From positions 620,001 through 684,000 of the forward strand of contig NZ_MZXW01000016.1 in NCBI RefSeq assembly GCF_004123905.1: a stretch of 64,000 nt of DNA, given 5' to 3'. The position numbers and the translations under genes are program-made. The DNA comes from Bradyrhizobium betae (GTDB lineage: Bacteria > Pseudomonadota > Alphaproteobacteria > Rhizobiales > Xanthobacteraceae). Shown piece by piece: positions 9,373-17,327 of this stretch. A model generated the notes under the pieces. That model made no database searches and was not told where the DNA came from. It saw nothing but the letters and a program-made list of their open reading frames with translations. Numbering within the stretch: position 1 is the first letter of the stretch; the number at the start of each line of letters is the position of its first letter.

Positions 9373-9568
9373 GGGCGGCGGGGGTCTCGGAGGGCAATAG
9401 ACTTAACGCAACGTAGTCCGAGTGCCGAGGGTAACGAAGAGGCGGGAAAATTCCCTTAAGCGCAGTAGTTTACGGAGGGTGACTGGCGATGGAGAGAAAC
9501 GTGTGCCGGCACGAGAATGCCGAGGCGTCTGCAAGCCAGGGTTGGTTGAGTAAGCGCCACAAATTTGA

Positions 9569-9606
9569 TGTCGACCCTGCGAACGCATGCGTTCGCAGGG
9601 TCGACA
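9569..9606. terminator. 38-bp perfect palindrome, likely terminator of the GNAT-like gene
   Basis: The sequence is perfectly self-complementary from 9569 to 9606, centred on GCATGC. It lies 5 bases beyond the stop of the leftward GNAT-like gene. It contains the CCCTGCGAACGCA core that recurs in the inverted repeats at 36290-36432 and 37399-37426, so it may also be a member of that repeat family. The remaining 9373-9568 gap holds no gene I can support. Confidence 0.7.
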
Positions 9607-9610
9607 GTCC

Positions 9611-10486
9611 CTACGGGCCGTACAGCACGAGCTCGGTGTCGGTGAGGTCGGCGAGCCGCGGCCGGTGTGGACCCTTGAAATATTTGCGGCCGCGCCGCTC
9701 GGTATAGATGCCGACGAGGCCGGGAATCGGGCCGTTGGCGTCGACCGCCACCGAGATCTTGCCGAGCCGCAGCAGCAGACGGCCGATGCGGCCGGCGCAG
9801 GCGGCGTATTCGGCGGCGCTGCGGCAGTAGATCAGCTTCATTGCGGGCGGTGCAATGAAACCGCGGCGGATGCGCACCGGCTGCAGGACGAACGGAAACG
9901 TTCCCTTCGGCGTGCGGCAGACCAGGCTGAGGCAATTGTAGCGCGCATGCCGCGTCAAGAGTTCGGTCTCGGCTTCGGTGAGCCCCTCGATCGTCTTGGC
10001 GTGTTGCGAGATGACCTCGATCTTGCTCCAGCGCGGGGCACGCGCCAGCGCAGGCACCGAAAAGAAAATGCCGCGGCAATAGGCGCGAAAGCCCTGCGTC
10101 TCGATGATCGGCCAGGTCCACGGCGCCGGGCTGATGTTGAGATAGGTGACGTCCTTGTGCCGCTGCGCGATCTTAGTCAGCAGCGGCGCGTAGTTGCGGT
10201 AGGCCGGATCGACGTACCAGCTCGACAGATTGCACTGGATGGAGGTCTCTTCGCCGTCCTTCCGCGCCGTGTAGATCAGCAGCAGCACGCCGACCGGCGT
10301 GCCGTCATTGTCGAGCATGTAGCCGAAGCGCGGATAGCCCTCCGGCACGGGCCGGAAAGCCTGCCGGCGCAGGCCCTGGATCCAATAGTTGCGCGAGCGG
10401 CCCACGAAGCCACGCGTCAACAGGTCCGCGACCGCATCGACGTCGGCTTCGGTGATCTCGCGGCATCGGACCTTGGTGTGGATCAC
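9611..10486 (-). CDS. GNAT-like acyltransferase of the carrier-protein locus
   Basis: The 291-residue product (GTG start) has an N-terminal GNAT-type half (ITEADVDAVADLLTRGF; GTPVGVLLLIY; CNLSSWYVDPAYRNYAPLL, the acyl-CoA or acyl-carrier binding region) and a second half of about 150 residues not typical of GNATs. The whole length aligns by eye with residues 760-1051 of the fusion protein at 23165-26320: CNLSSWYVDP versus CNVSSWAVHP, HARYNCLSL versus HAPYDCLQL, LTDTELVLYGP versus LYSEIVLLPI. It lies downstream of an aminoacyl-carrier-protein ligase, so it may transfer the aminoacyl group from the carrier. Confidence 0.8.
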   Translation of the reverse strand: MIHTKVRCREITEADVDAVADLLTRGFVGRSRNYWIQGLRRQAFRPVPEGYPRFGYMLDNDGTPVGVLLLIYTARKDGEETSIQCNLSSWYVDPAYRNYAPLLTKIAQRHKDVTYLNISPAPWTWPIIETQGFRAYCRGIFFSVPALARAPRWSKIEVISQHAKTIEGLTEAETELLTRHARYNCLSLVCRTPKGTFPFVLQPVRIRRGFIAPPAMKLIYCRSAAEYAACAGRIGRLLLRLGKISVAVDANGPIPGLVGIYTERRGRKYFKGPHRPRLADLTDTELVLYGP

Positions 10487-10535
10487 GCTCGTCTTGCACG
10501 TGGAAATGGTCGGCCTCTTACAGTCTATCGTTTCA

Positions 10536-10580
10536 GCATGATCTTTCCGAAAAACCGCTTCGCACTTTTCCGGATCATGC
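10536..10580. repeat. Dispersed palindromic repeat (GCATGATC..GATCATGC)
   Basis: GCATGATC (10536-10543) pairs with GATCATGC (10573-10580), with a TTTCCGAAAAACCG / CGCACTTTTCCG interior that pairs imperfectly. It lies directly beyond the ligase stop codon. This element type is very common in Bradyrhizobium intergenic DNA. Confidence 0.7.
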
Positions 10581-10581
10581 T

Positions 10582-11562
10582 CTAGCGCCAGCCTTCGCCA
10601 TGAGCATTGGCCGCGATTGGCGGCTGCAGGCCCATGATCTCCCGCACCTTGGCGGGCCAGGCGGAAACATCAGTGCCGTGGGTGTGGAACATGGCGACCG
10701 CAAGCCGGTCCATGCCGAAGGCGACGCAGCCGGTGTGGGCGGGCTCGCCATTGGCGTCCTGGATGCCCCAGGTGATGCCGAAATGCTCGCGGTGATAGTT
10801 GAAGCTCATGCACGCCGTCGGCTGCTCTTCCGAACGCAGCGGGATCAGCAGTTCGAACTTGAGCTGCTGCTGCTTCTGGCTCACCGCCTTCATCTGACCG
10901 ACACGGCCGAAGAACGGATCGCTGGCATAATCGACGCGGTAGGTCAGTCCGAGATCGGTCGCGATCGCCTGCGCGCGCACCATCCAGCGATCGCGGAAAT
11001 CGGAGACGTCGTCGGCGGTGCCGATGCAGACATATTCGCGCATGCGGAACGACTGCAGGCGGTCGAGATGCTTTGACGGCTCGCGGCGGAAGCAGTCGGC
11101 GGCGACGTCGAAGCGCAGGCCGCCCTTCGGCAGCTGGCCGCGGCTCGCCGCGATCGGATAGACGGGGTAACAGGCGGCGGGCGACAGCACGAGGTCGGCG
11201 GGGGAGAGCGAGGTGGTCCAGTCACCGCCGGCATCGAAGCGGCTCACCGCGGCGTTGATCTCGCGTTCGGTGCCGTGCAGGCCGCAGACGCAGCCGAGCA
11301 GGTTCGGGAAGCTCTTCAAATAGCCGGACTTTTCCAGCTGGGTGCGGCTCATCACCGGCGGGAAGCGCATCACCTCGGTGCCGGCTTCGCGATTGCCAGT
11401 GATCAGCGCGGCAAGCTTCTCGACGACGCCTTCATACAGCGCGGTGCGGGCATAGACGCCGTCGGCGCCCATGCGGTGAAACAGCTTGTCGGCGAGATGA
11501 TCGAGCGGATCGGCGATCTCAGGCGCGGTCTCGGGCGAAACGGGAAGAACAGCAATGTTCAT
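10582..11562 (-). CDS. Amino acid:[carrier protein] ligase, class II aaRS-like
   Basis: This 326-residue protein resembles the catalytic core of atypical seryl-tRNA synthetases without a tRNA-binding arm. Family members studied in Bradyrhizobium and Agrobacterium activate glycine or alanine with ATP and load it on the phosphopantetheine of a dedicated carrier protein. Motif 2 is visible as CFRREPSKHLDRLQSFRMREY and motif 3 as GCVAFGMDRLAVAMF; Cys in AACYP, Glu in MREY and Cys in TGCVAFG fit the zinc ligands. I take the ATG at 11562 (AGGA 8 bases upstream). A longer frame to 11619 adds nothing conserved. Its carrier protein is encoded at 13201. Confidence 0.9.
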   Translation of the reverse strand: MNIAVLPVSPETAPEIADPLDHLADKLFHRMGADGVYARTALYEGVVEKLAALITGNREAGTEVMRFPPVMSRTQLEKSGYLKSFPNLLGCVCGLHGTEREINAAVSRFDAGGDWTTSLSPADLVLSPAACYPVYPIAASRGQLPKGGLRFDVAADCFRREPSKHLDRLQSFRMREYVCIGTADDVSDFRDRWMVRAQAIATDLGLTYRVDYASDPFFGRVGQMKAVSQKQQQLKFELLIPLRSEEQPTACMSFNYHREHFGITWGIQDANGEPAHTGCVAFGMDRLAVAMFHTHGTDVSAWPAKVREIMGLQPPIAANAHGEGWR

Positions 11563-11627
11563 GTTCGATGTCCTGCTATCTGAAATTATTCTTGTTGGCC
11601 TCGAAGGCACGTCAGTCACGAAGGCTT

Positions 11628-12845
11628 TTAGTCACGAAGGCTTGCTGGCACGCCGCTCATCAGCGTCGAGGTTGCGGCGTTGGCCAGAATACGGTCGTTG
11701 TTGATCATGATCGGTGACGACAGCACGTCGCGCAGATGGCGGCCCATGGTGAATTCGCCGTCGTTGCGGTAGCCCGAAAGGCCTGCAGTGCGCATCGCGT
11801 GCATCACGGTCTCGACCGCGAGTTCCGAAGCCTGCACCTTGAGAAGGGTGATCGAGGACTGGAAATCGAGCGCGCTCAGTGCGCGCTCGTCGTGCTCGGC
11901 GCCAGCGAAGGCGTCGATATTGGCTGATATCAGCGCGCGGAGTTTTGCGAGCGACATTTTTGCGGCGGTGAAATGCGCGGCCGCCGGCGGCATCTGGCCA
12001 CCAGAGGTACGCGCCGCCTTGCGGACGAAAGCCTGCGCACGCGTGACGGCGGCGGCGGCGATGCCGGCCCAGGCCGACGACCAGCACAGATGCGCGAACG
12101 GCGTCATGGTCTGGGCATGGATCTTGTCATAGGATTCGGGGAAGACCCGGTCGGCCGGGCAGTCGACCTTCAGCTCGAAACCGGTCGAGCAGGTGCCGCG
12201 CATGCCGAGCGTTTCCCAGCCCAGCGTCCGCTTCAGCGAATAATCGTCCTTGGCGAGCGCCAGCAGCACCTGGTCGGAGGCGGCGGCCTCGGTGGCGCGG
12301 CGGGCGATGGTGACGAGACCGTCGGCCTCGGCGCCGTAGGAGATCACGGTGGCGTCGCGCATCAGCGAGACGGTGTCGCCGGCGTGGTCGACGGCCGCGG
12401 CGCTGGCGCGGATGTTGCCGCCGTTCTGGCCTTCGGTGGTGGAGGAGGCGAGCAGCCATTGGTCGCGGGCGACCCGGCGCATCATGGTCTCCATCCAGGG
12501 AATGCCGTGGCCGTGCCTGATCACGCAGGCGACCTTGGTCGTGTGCATCGCGTAGATCATCGCGGTCGAGGCGCAGGCGCGCCCGAGCGTGTAGCAGATG
12601 TCGGTGACGTCGTGGATCGAGGCACCGAAGCCGCCGAACTCGACGGGGATCATGACGCCGAGCAATTTCTGCTCACGCGCGACGTCGAAAGCCCTGTGAG
12701 GGAAGCGGGCGTCGCGATCGACCCCGTCTGCGTCGGCTGCCGCCGCAGTGGCGGTTCGGGCGGTGCGCTCAATCAGCGAGGGACCTTGCTCGAGGAAGCT
12801 CGTTTGCGTCTCGTCGACAGTGAGGACCGCTTCATGCACGTTCAT
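11628..12845 (-). CDS. Acyl-CoA dehydrogenase family protein of the carrier-protein locus
   Basis: The 405-residue product has the flavin-dependent acyl-CoA dehydrogenase fold: an N-terminal helical part (GVMIPVEFGGFGASIHDV), the middle domain around ASSTTEGQNGGNIRAS and LGMRGTCSTGF, and a C-terminal helical domain. The catalytic Glu cannot be assigned by eye. Its position between the aminoacyl-carrier ligase and the carrier protein suggests it oxidises a carrier-bound aminoacyl group instead of acyl-CoA. GGAGG lies about 10 bases before the ATG. Its last codons lie in a 14-bp direct repeat (11614-11627 and 11630-11643). Confidence 0.85.
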   Translation of the reverse strand: MNVHEAVLTVDETQTSFLEQGPSLIERTARTATAAAADADGVDRDARFPHRAFDVAREQKLLGVMIPVEFGGFGASIHDVTDICYTLGRACASTAMIYAMHTTKVACVIRHGHGIPWMETMMRRVARDQWLLASSTTEGQNGGNIRASAAAVDHAGDTVSLMRDATVISYGAEADGLVTIARRATEAAASDQVLLALAKDDYSLKRTLGWETLGMRGTCSTGFELKVDCPADRVFPESYDKIHAQTMTPFAHLCWSSAWAGIAAAAVTRAQAFVRKAARTSGGQMPPAAAHFTAAKMSLAKLRALISANIDAFAGAEHDERALSALDFQSSITLLKVQASELAVETVMHAMRTAGLSGYRNDGEFTMGRHLRDVLSSPIMINNDRILANAATSTLMSGVPASLRD

Positions 12846-13200
12846 GCTCGTCCGCCTCCGTTTTGCCGTTCGAGATCGAGAGCATCATTCGCGATGCCAT
12901 CCACGATCATCCGACAATCCTAGCTTGTGGTCGGAGGCTACGGATTTAATTCAAATTCGTCGATGAAATAGAGGGTAAACGAAGTCCAATTCCGAACGAA
13001 CAGTTAAGGCCCGGTTGTTTGCATCCCCCGGATTTCCGCGATCGCGTTAGGGATCTGGAAGAAGCCAGGATTCCAGACAATCTGAGTCATCGTTTACTAA
13101 GAAACGCGAAGTAATGGTGTCGCCCATTGCGGGATCGGCCGTCCCTGCCCATCGTAGCCGGCAGACCGGTCCGAACTTTATATCCAGATGGAATTTAACC
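12846..13200. other. Divergent intergenic region of the carrier-protein locus
   Basis: About 355 bases separate the divergent dehydrogenase and carrier-protein genes. I see no coding frame with family resemblance and no clear palindrome. A locally A/T-rich patch around 12940-13000 is the likeliest place for the two promoters. Confidence 0.5.
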
Positions 13201-13473
13201 ATGCAGGCCTTCGACACCGACGTGCGCAATCGCATCATCAAGCTGGTGAAGGGCATCCTCGCGCAGAACTCGCTCACGGCTGACGTCACGCCATCGACGA
13301 AACTCGTCGATGCCGGCCTGACCTCGATGGACATGGTCAACCTGATGCTCGGCGTCGAAGCCGAGTTCGACTTCACCATTCCGCAAGTCGAGATCACGCC
13401 GGAGAATTTCCAGTCCGTCGAGACGCTGGAGCGCATGGTCGCGACCCAGTTGCAGCCGGCGACCGCGGCTTGA
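13201..13473 (+). CDS. Carrier protein (ACP/PCP-like)
   Basis: This 90-residue protein has the phosphopantetheine attachment motif DAGLTSMDMVNLML, with Ser42 as the modified residue. Helices I-IV are recognisable, including the acidic VEAEFDFTIPQVEITPENF. It is almost certainly the acceptor for the amino acid:[carrier protein] ligase at 10582-11562, as in the described Bradyrhizobium pairs. The ATG at 13201 is the best start; the frame is open back to 13114 but that stretch is uncharacteristic. Confidence 0.9.
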   Translation: MQAFDTDVRNRIIKLVKGILAQNSLTADVTPSTKLVDAGLTSMDMVNLMLGVEAEFDFTIPQVEITPENFQSVETLERMVATQLQPATAA

Positions 13474-13580
13474 GTCCGGCGCGCCTACCTCCCGGCAGGA
13501 TCTCACCACCCCGTTCCAAAACCGCCGCAAAACTGGCATAGCTTAACCATGTCGCACGTAGCTGACAGGGTGGAGCAGGC

Positions 13581-14456
13581 ATGACGCAGGCGGTATTGGG
13601 CATCATCGGTGGCTCCGGCATCTACGATTTGCCGGGTCTCGAAGGCGCGCACGAAGAGGTGATCGCCAGCCCCTGGGGCGAGCCATCGGCGCCGCTGCGG
13701 CGCGGCTCCATCGCGGGTCTTCCGATCGTGTTCCTGCCGCGGCACGACAAGGGGCATCGGCTGTCGCCCTCCGACATCAATTATCGCGCCAACATCGACG
13801 TGCTGAAGCGGGCCGGCGTCACCGACCTGATCTCGCTGTCGGCCTGTGGTTCTTTCAAGGAAGAGATGCCGCCGGGGACCTTCGTTCTCGTCGACCAGTT
13901 CGTCGACCGCACCCACAAGCGTGAGAGCTCGTTCTTCGGCCGGGGCTGCGTCGCGCATGTGTCGATGGCGCATCCGGTCTCGCCGCGGCTGCGCATCCAT
14001 CTTGCCGCGGCTGCCGAAGCCGAGGGCATCGCGTTTGCGCGCGGCGGCACCTATGTCTGCATGGAGGGGCCGCAATTCTCCACCTATGCGGAGAGCATGA
14101 CCTACAAGACGCTGGGCTATTCCGTGATCGGCATGACCAACATGCCCGAAGCAAAACTCGCGCGCGAAGCAGAGATTTGCTACGCCACCGTCGCCATGGT
14201 GACGGATTTCGATTGCTGGCATCCCGATCACGATGCCGTCACGGTCCAGGACATCATCCGCGTGCTGACCTCGAACGCCGACAAGGCCAAGGCCCTGGTG
14301 GCGCGGCTGGCAAAGGATTTCCCGCGCGAGCACGAGCCGTGCCCGATCGGCTCGGACCGCGCACTCGACACCGCGCTGATCACGGCGCCCGAGGCGCGTG
14401 ATCCCGAGCTTCTGAAGAAGCTCGATGCGGTGGCCGGGCGCATCCTGCGGGCGTGA
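13581..14456 (+). CDS. mtnP: S-methyl-5'-thioadenosine phosphorylase
   Basis: This 291-residue enzyme splits methylthioadenosine, the by-product of polyamine and homoserine-lactone synthesis, into adenine and methylthioribose 1-phosphate. Motifs: GIIGGSGIYDLPGL at the N-terminus, FLPRHDKGHRLSPSDINYRANI, SACGSFKEEMPPGTFV, YVCMEGPQFSTYAES, and the base-binding TDFDCWHPDH. GGGTGGAG lies just before the ATG. It is followed after 18 bases by mtnA, so the two are probably one transcript. Confidence 0.95.
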   Translation: MTQAVLGIIGGSGIYDLPGLEGAHEEVIASPWGEPSAPLRRGSIAGLPIVFLPRHDKGHRLSPSDINYRANIDVLKRAGVTDLISLSACGSFKEEMPPGTFVLVDQFVDRTHKRESSFFGRGCVAHVSMAHPVSPRLRIHLAAAAEAEGIAFARGGTYVCMEGPQFSTYAESMTYKTLGYSVIGMTNMPEAKLAREAEICYATVAMVTDFDCWHPDHDAVTVQDIIRVLTSNADKAKALVARLAKDFPREHEPCPIGSDRALDTALITAPEARDPELLKKLDAVAGRILRA

Positions 14457-14474
14457 TACGAAAGGCAGAATGCC

Positions 14475-15581
14475 ATGAAGGTCGACGGCAAGCATTTCCG
14501 CAGCATCTGGCGCGAACGTGACGGCTGGTCGGTCGGCGCGATCGATCAGCGCAGGCTGCCGCATGAATTCGTCGTGGCAAGGCTGACGTCGTGCGAAGAC
14601 GCGGCCGTGGCGATTCGCGACATGCTGGTGCGCGGCGCGCCGTTGATCGGTGCCACCGCGGCCTACGGCATGGCGCTCGCGATGCGCGAGGATGCCTCCG
14701 ACGCCGGCCTGAAACGAGCTTACGAGACGCTCGTTGTGGCGCGGCCGACCGCGATCAATCTGAAATGGGCGCTCGACGAGATGCGCGCGACGCTCGCGCC
14801 GATCGATCCGGTGGAACGGGCGGAAGCCGCCTATGCCCGCGCCGACGAGATCGTCGAGCAGGATGTCGAGATCAACCGCGGCATTGCCAGTAACGGCCTG
14901 AAGCTGATCGAGGCGATCGCATCGAAAAAGCCGGGCGAGACGGTCAATGTGCTGACCCATTGCAACGCCGGCTGGCTCGCCACCGTCGACTGGGGCACGG
15001 CGACGGCGCCGATCTATCTGGCGCATGAGCGCGGCATCAAGATCCATGTCTGGGTCGACGAGACCCGTCCGCGCAACCAGGGCGCCTCGCTCACGGCGTG
15101 GGAGCTCGGCCATCACGGCGTGCCGCACACCGTGATCCCCGACAACACCGGCGGGCACCTGATGCAGCACGGCATGGTCGATCTCGCCATCGTCGGCACC
15201 GATCGCGTTGCAGCCAATGGCGACGTCTGCAACAAGATCGGGACCTATCTGAAGGCGCTCGCCGCCCACGACAACAACGTGCCGTTCTACGTCGCACTGC
15301 CGTCGCCGACGATCGACTTCACCGTCAATGACGGCATCCGCGACATCCCGATCGAGCAGCGCAGCGGCACGGAAGTCACCGACATGACCGGCCGCACCGC
15401 GGATGGACGGCTGGAGACGGTGCGGATCGTGCCGGAGGGCTCGCCGGTCGCGAACTACGCGTTCGACGTGACCCCGGCGCGGCTGGTGACGGGCCTCATC
15501 ACCGAGCGCGGCGTGCTGAAGCCGGACCGTGCCGCACTCGCGGCTGCATTTCCGGATCGCATTGGGGCTGCGGCGGAGTAG
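14475..15581 (+). CDS. mtnA: Methylthioribose-1-phosphate isomerase
   Basis: This 368-residue cytoplasmic isomerase converts methylthioribose 1-phosphate to methylthioribulose 1-phosphate, the step after MtnP. Family motifs: [53 protein letters not shown], and the catalytic region [26 protein letters not shown] lies 9 bases upstream. Later salvage enzymes (mtnB-D) are not in the window. Confidence 0.96.
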   Translation: MKVDGKHFRSIWRERDGWSVGAIDQRRLPHEFVVARLTSCEDAAVAIRDMLVRGAPLIGATAAYGMALAMREDASDAGLKRAYETLVVARPTAINLKWALDEMRATLAPIDPVERAEAAYARADEIVEQDVEINRGIASNGLKLIEAIASKKPGETVNVLTHCNAGWLATVDWGTATAPIYLAHERGIKIHVWVDETRPRNQGASLTAWELGHHGVPHTVIPDNTGGHLMQHGMVDLAIVGTDRVAANGDVCNKIGTYLKALAAHDNNVPFYVALPSPTIDFTVNDGIRDIPIEQRSGTEVTDMTGRTADGRLETVRIVPEGSPVANYAFDVTPARLVTGLITERGVLKPDRAALAAAFPDRIGAAAE

Positions 15582-15610
15582 GTAGTCTGCCAGGCGCGAT
15601 CGTTCCACGC

Positions 15611-15697
15611 CGTCATTGCGAGGAGCCCTTGCGACGAAGCAATCCAGGCTATCGCCGCGGAGGGATTCTGGATTGCTTCGCTTCGCTCGCAATGACG
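15611..15697. repeat. Dispersed inverted repeat, family B (CGTCATTGCGAGG type)
   Basis: CGTCATTGCGA (15611-15621) pairs with TCGCAATGACG (15687-15697), and GAAGCAATCCAG (15635-15646) pairs with CTGGATTGCTTC (15668-15679). It lies between the convergent mtnA and HAD-hydrolase genes. It is one of the classic palindromic intergenic units of Bradyrhizobium-type genomes. Confidence 0.85.
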
Positions 15698-15706
15698 AAG
15701 GATAGA

Positions 15707-16345
15707 CTATCCGAGCTTCATCCCCGTCGCCTTCTCGAGCTCCGCGATCGCCTGTGCCCCACTGGCGACCTTGATCGTGGTCATGCCCATCTCGCGCGCG
15801 GGCTTCAAGTTCACGCCGAGATCGTCCAGATAAACGCACTTCCTCGGATCTACCTTCAACGTCTCCACCATCAGCTGATAGATGCGCGGGTCGGGCTTGC
15901 GCAGGCCGATCTTGGCGGATTCGATGACGTGGTCGAACAGCACCATCACCTCCGCGACATAGAGTGACCGCCCGGTCATGCTGCCGATCGCATTGGCCGG
16001 CAGATTGTTGGTGATGCAGCCGGTCTTGAACTTTGCCTTGATGCGCTTCAAGGCCTCAACCATCTCGGGGCGCAGATCGCCTTGAAGCAGCGGCAACACG
16101 TCGCGGCCGCGCACCTCGGCGCCGAGTGCACGCGATTCTTCGGCGAACAAATGATCAAACGTCTCGATATCGACCTCGGCGCGCTCGAACTTGGCCCAGG
16201 CATTTTCCAGATGATTGGCGGCGTTGGTCCGCCGGATGATGTCGACAGGCAGGCCGCGCTCGGTCTCGAACCGCGCAAACGCCTCGAACGGCGAGGTCGT
16301 CAGCACGCCGCCAAAATCAAAGATCACAGCCTCGATCGCCACCAT
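15707..16345 (-). CDS. HAD superfamily hydrolase
   Basis: This 212-residue protein has HAD motif I as FDFGGVLT (the second Asp of the usual DxD is Gly, as in epoxide-hydrolase N-domain-like members), motif II as CITNN, motif III as KIGLRKPDPRIY, and motif IV as YLDDLGVN. A helical cap lies between residues 20 and 90. The lack of the second Asp favours an epoxide-hydrolase N-domain-like or acyl-CoA-dehydrogenase-associated HAD over a classic phosphoglycolate phosphatase. The substrate is unknown. Confidence 0.88.
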   Translation of the reverse strand: MVAIEAVIFDFGGVLTTSPFEAFARFETERGLPVDIIRRTNAANHLENAWAKFERAEVDIETFDHLFAEESRALGAEVRGRDVLPLLQGDLRPEMVEALKRIKAKFKTGCITNNLPANAIGSMTGRSLYVAEVMVLFDHVIESAKIGLRKPDPRIYQLMVETLKVDPRKCVYLDDLGVNLKPAREMGMTTIKVASGAQAIAELEKATGMKLG

Positions 16346-16446
16346 CCTGCCCTCGTCAATTCCTTTCCAAGACGGCTAGCATGCGCTATCGGCAAGGGCC
16401 AGTCCGAAGCAATTCACCGCCGCCACCGATGTTGAAGCGTGTTCCC

Positions 16447-17205
16447 ATGAAGAAGCTTGCAACTCTTATCGCAGCCGCGCTGCTGCTCGCGACGCCCGCT
16501 CACGCCATTGTCGGTGGCGGCACGCCGCAGACGGATGGCGTTGCGCGCGCGGTCGTCACCATCGTCGGCTCGCGCGGCAACTTCTGCACCGGCACCCTGA
16601 TCGCACCGAAGCTGGTGTTGACGGTCGCGCACTGCGTGCAGCCGGGCGCCGACTACAAGATCGTCGATCGCGGTGCCGACGGCGCGCCGCAATTGCTGAA
16701 CGTCCGCACCGTCGCGATCCATCCGAACTTCAACATGCAGGCGATGCAGGGACACCGCGCCACCGCGGACGTGGCATTGCTGCAACTGGAAATTCCACTC
16801 AAGGGAAAATCGACCGTGCCGGTCGGCGCACCAAGCATTCCAATCCAGGTCGGCGGCCGCTTCGTCATCGCCGGGATCGGCGTCACCGTGCGCGGTGATG
16901 GCAAGAGCGGCGGCACCATTCGCGTTGCCGGCCTCGTCGCCACCGGCCAGCCCGGAACGCTTCAGATCCGGCTGGTTGATCCCGTAACCAACGGTGTTCG
17001 CGACGGAATTGGCGCCTGCACCGGCGATTCCGGCGGTCCCGTGTTCGAGGACAAGCCTGATGGCGCCGTGCTCGTCGGCGTCATCAGCTGGTCGACGGGG
17101 CCGAACGGCGCGGCCGGTTGCGGCGGATTGACCGGCGTCACGCCACTCACGCTCTATCGCGACTGGATCTTGCAGACCGCGCGGGGCTGGGGCGCGGCGT
17201 TGTAG
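16447..17205 (+). CDS. Secreted trypsin-like serine protease
   Basis: From ATG 16447 the product has 252 residues and a signal peptide MKKLATLIAAALLLATPAHA. The catalytic triad of the S1 family is complete: His62 in TVAHC, Asp108 in TADVALL, Ser195 in TGDSGGP. The mature protein should begin IVGG, the N-terminus that activates trypsin-like enzymes, directly after the predicted signal-peptidase site, with no propeptide. Conserved cysteines flank the His and Ser motifs. The frame is open upstream (ATG 16429), but the start at 16447 gives the clean signal peptide. Location: periplasm or outside the cell. Confidence 0.9.
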   Translation: MKKLATLIAAALLLATPAHAIVGGGTPQTDGVARAVVTIVGSRGNFCTGTLIAPKLVLTVAHCVQPGADYKIVDRGADGAPQLLNVRTVAIHPNFNMQAMQGHRATADVALLQLEIPLKGKSTVPVGAPSIPIQVGGRFVIAGIGVTVRGDGKSGGTIRVAGLVATGQPGTLQIRLVDPVTNGVRDGIGACTGDSGGPVFEDKPDGAVLVGVISWSTGPNGAAGCGGLTGVTPLTLYRDWILQTARGWGAAL

Positions 17206-17327
17206 TTTGATCGCGACTTGATCTATGCCATTTTGCAGCGGAAGCGCGATGGGCGACAATGCCCGTCGCGGAGGAAACGCGTCGCCAATCAATGGCGGCC
17301 TGAAAAAGACAAGGCATAGAAGCAACA

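Noticed and set aside
13503..15839. Minus-strand open frame of 778 codons across mtnP and mtnA
   Set aside because: Both plus-strand genes have complete enzyme motifs. The antisense product has Arg/Asp/His-rich, unstructured composition typical of a shadow frame.
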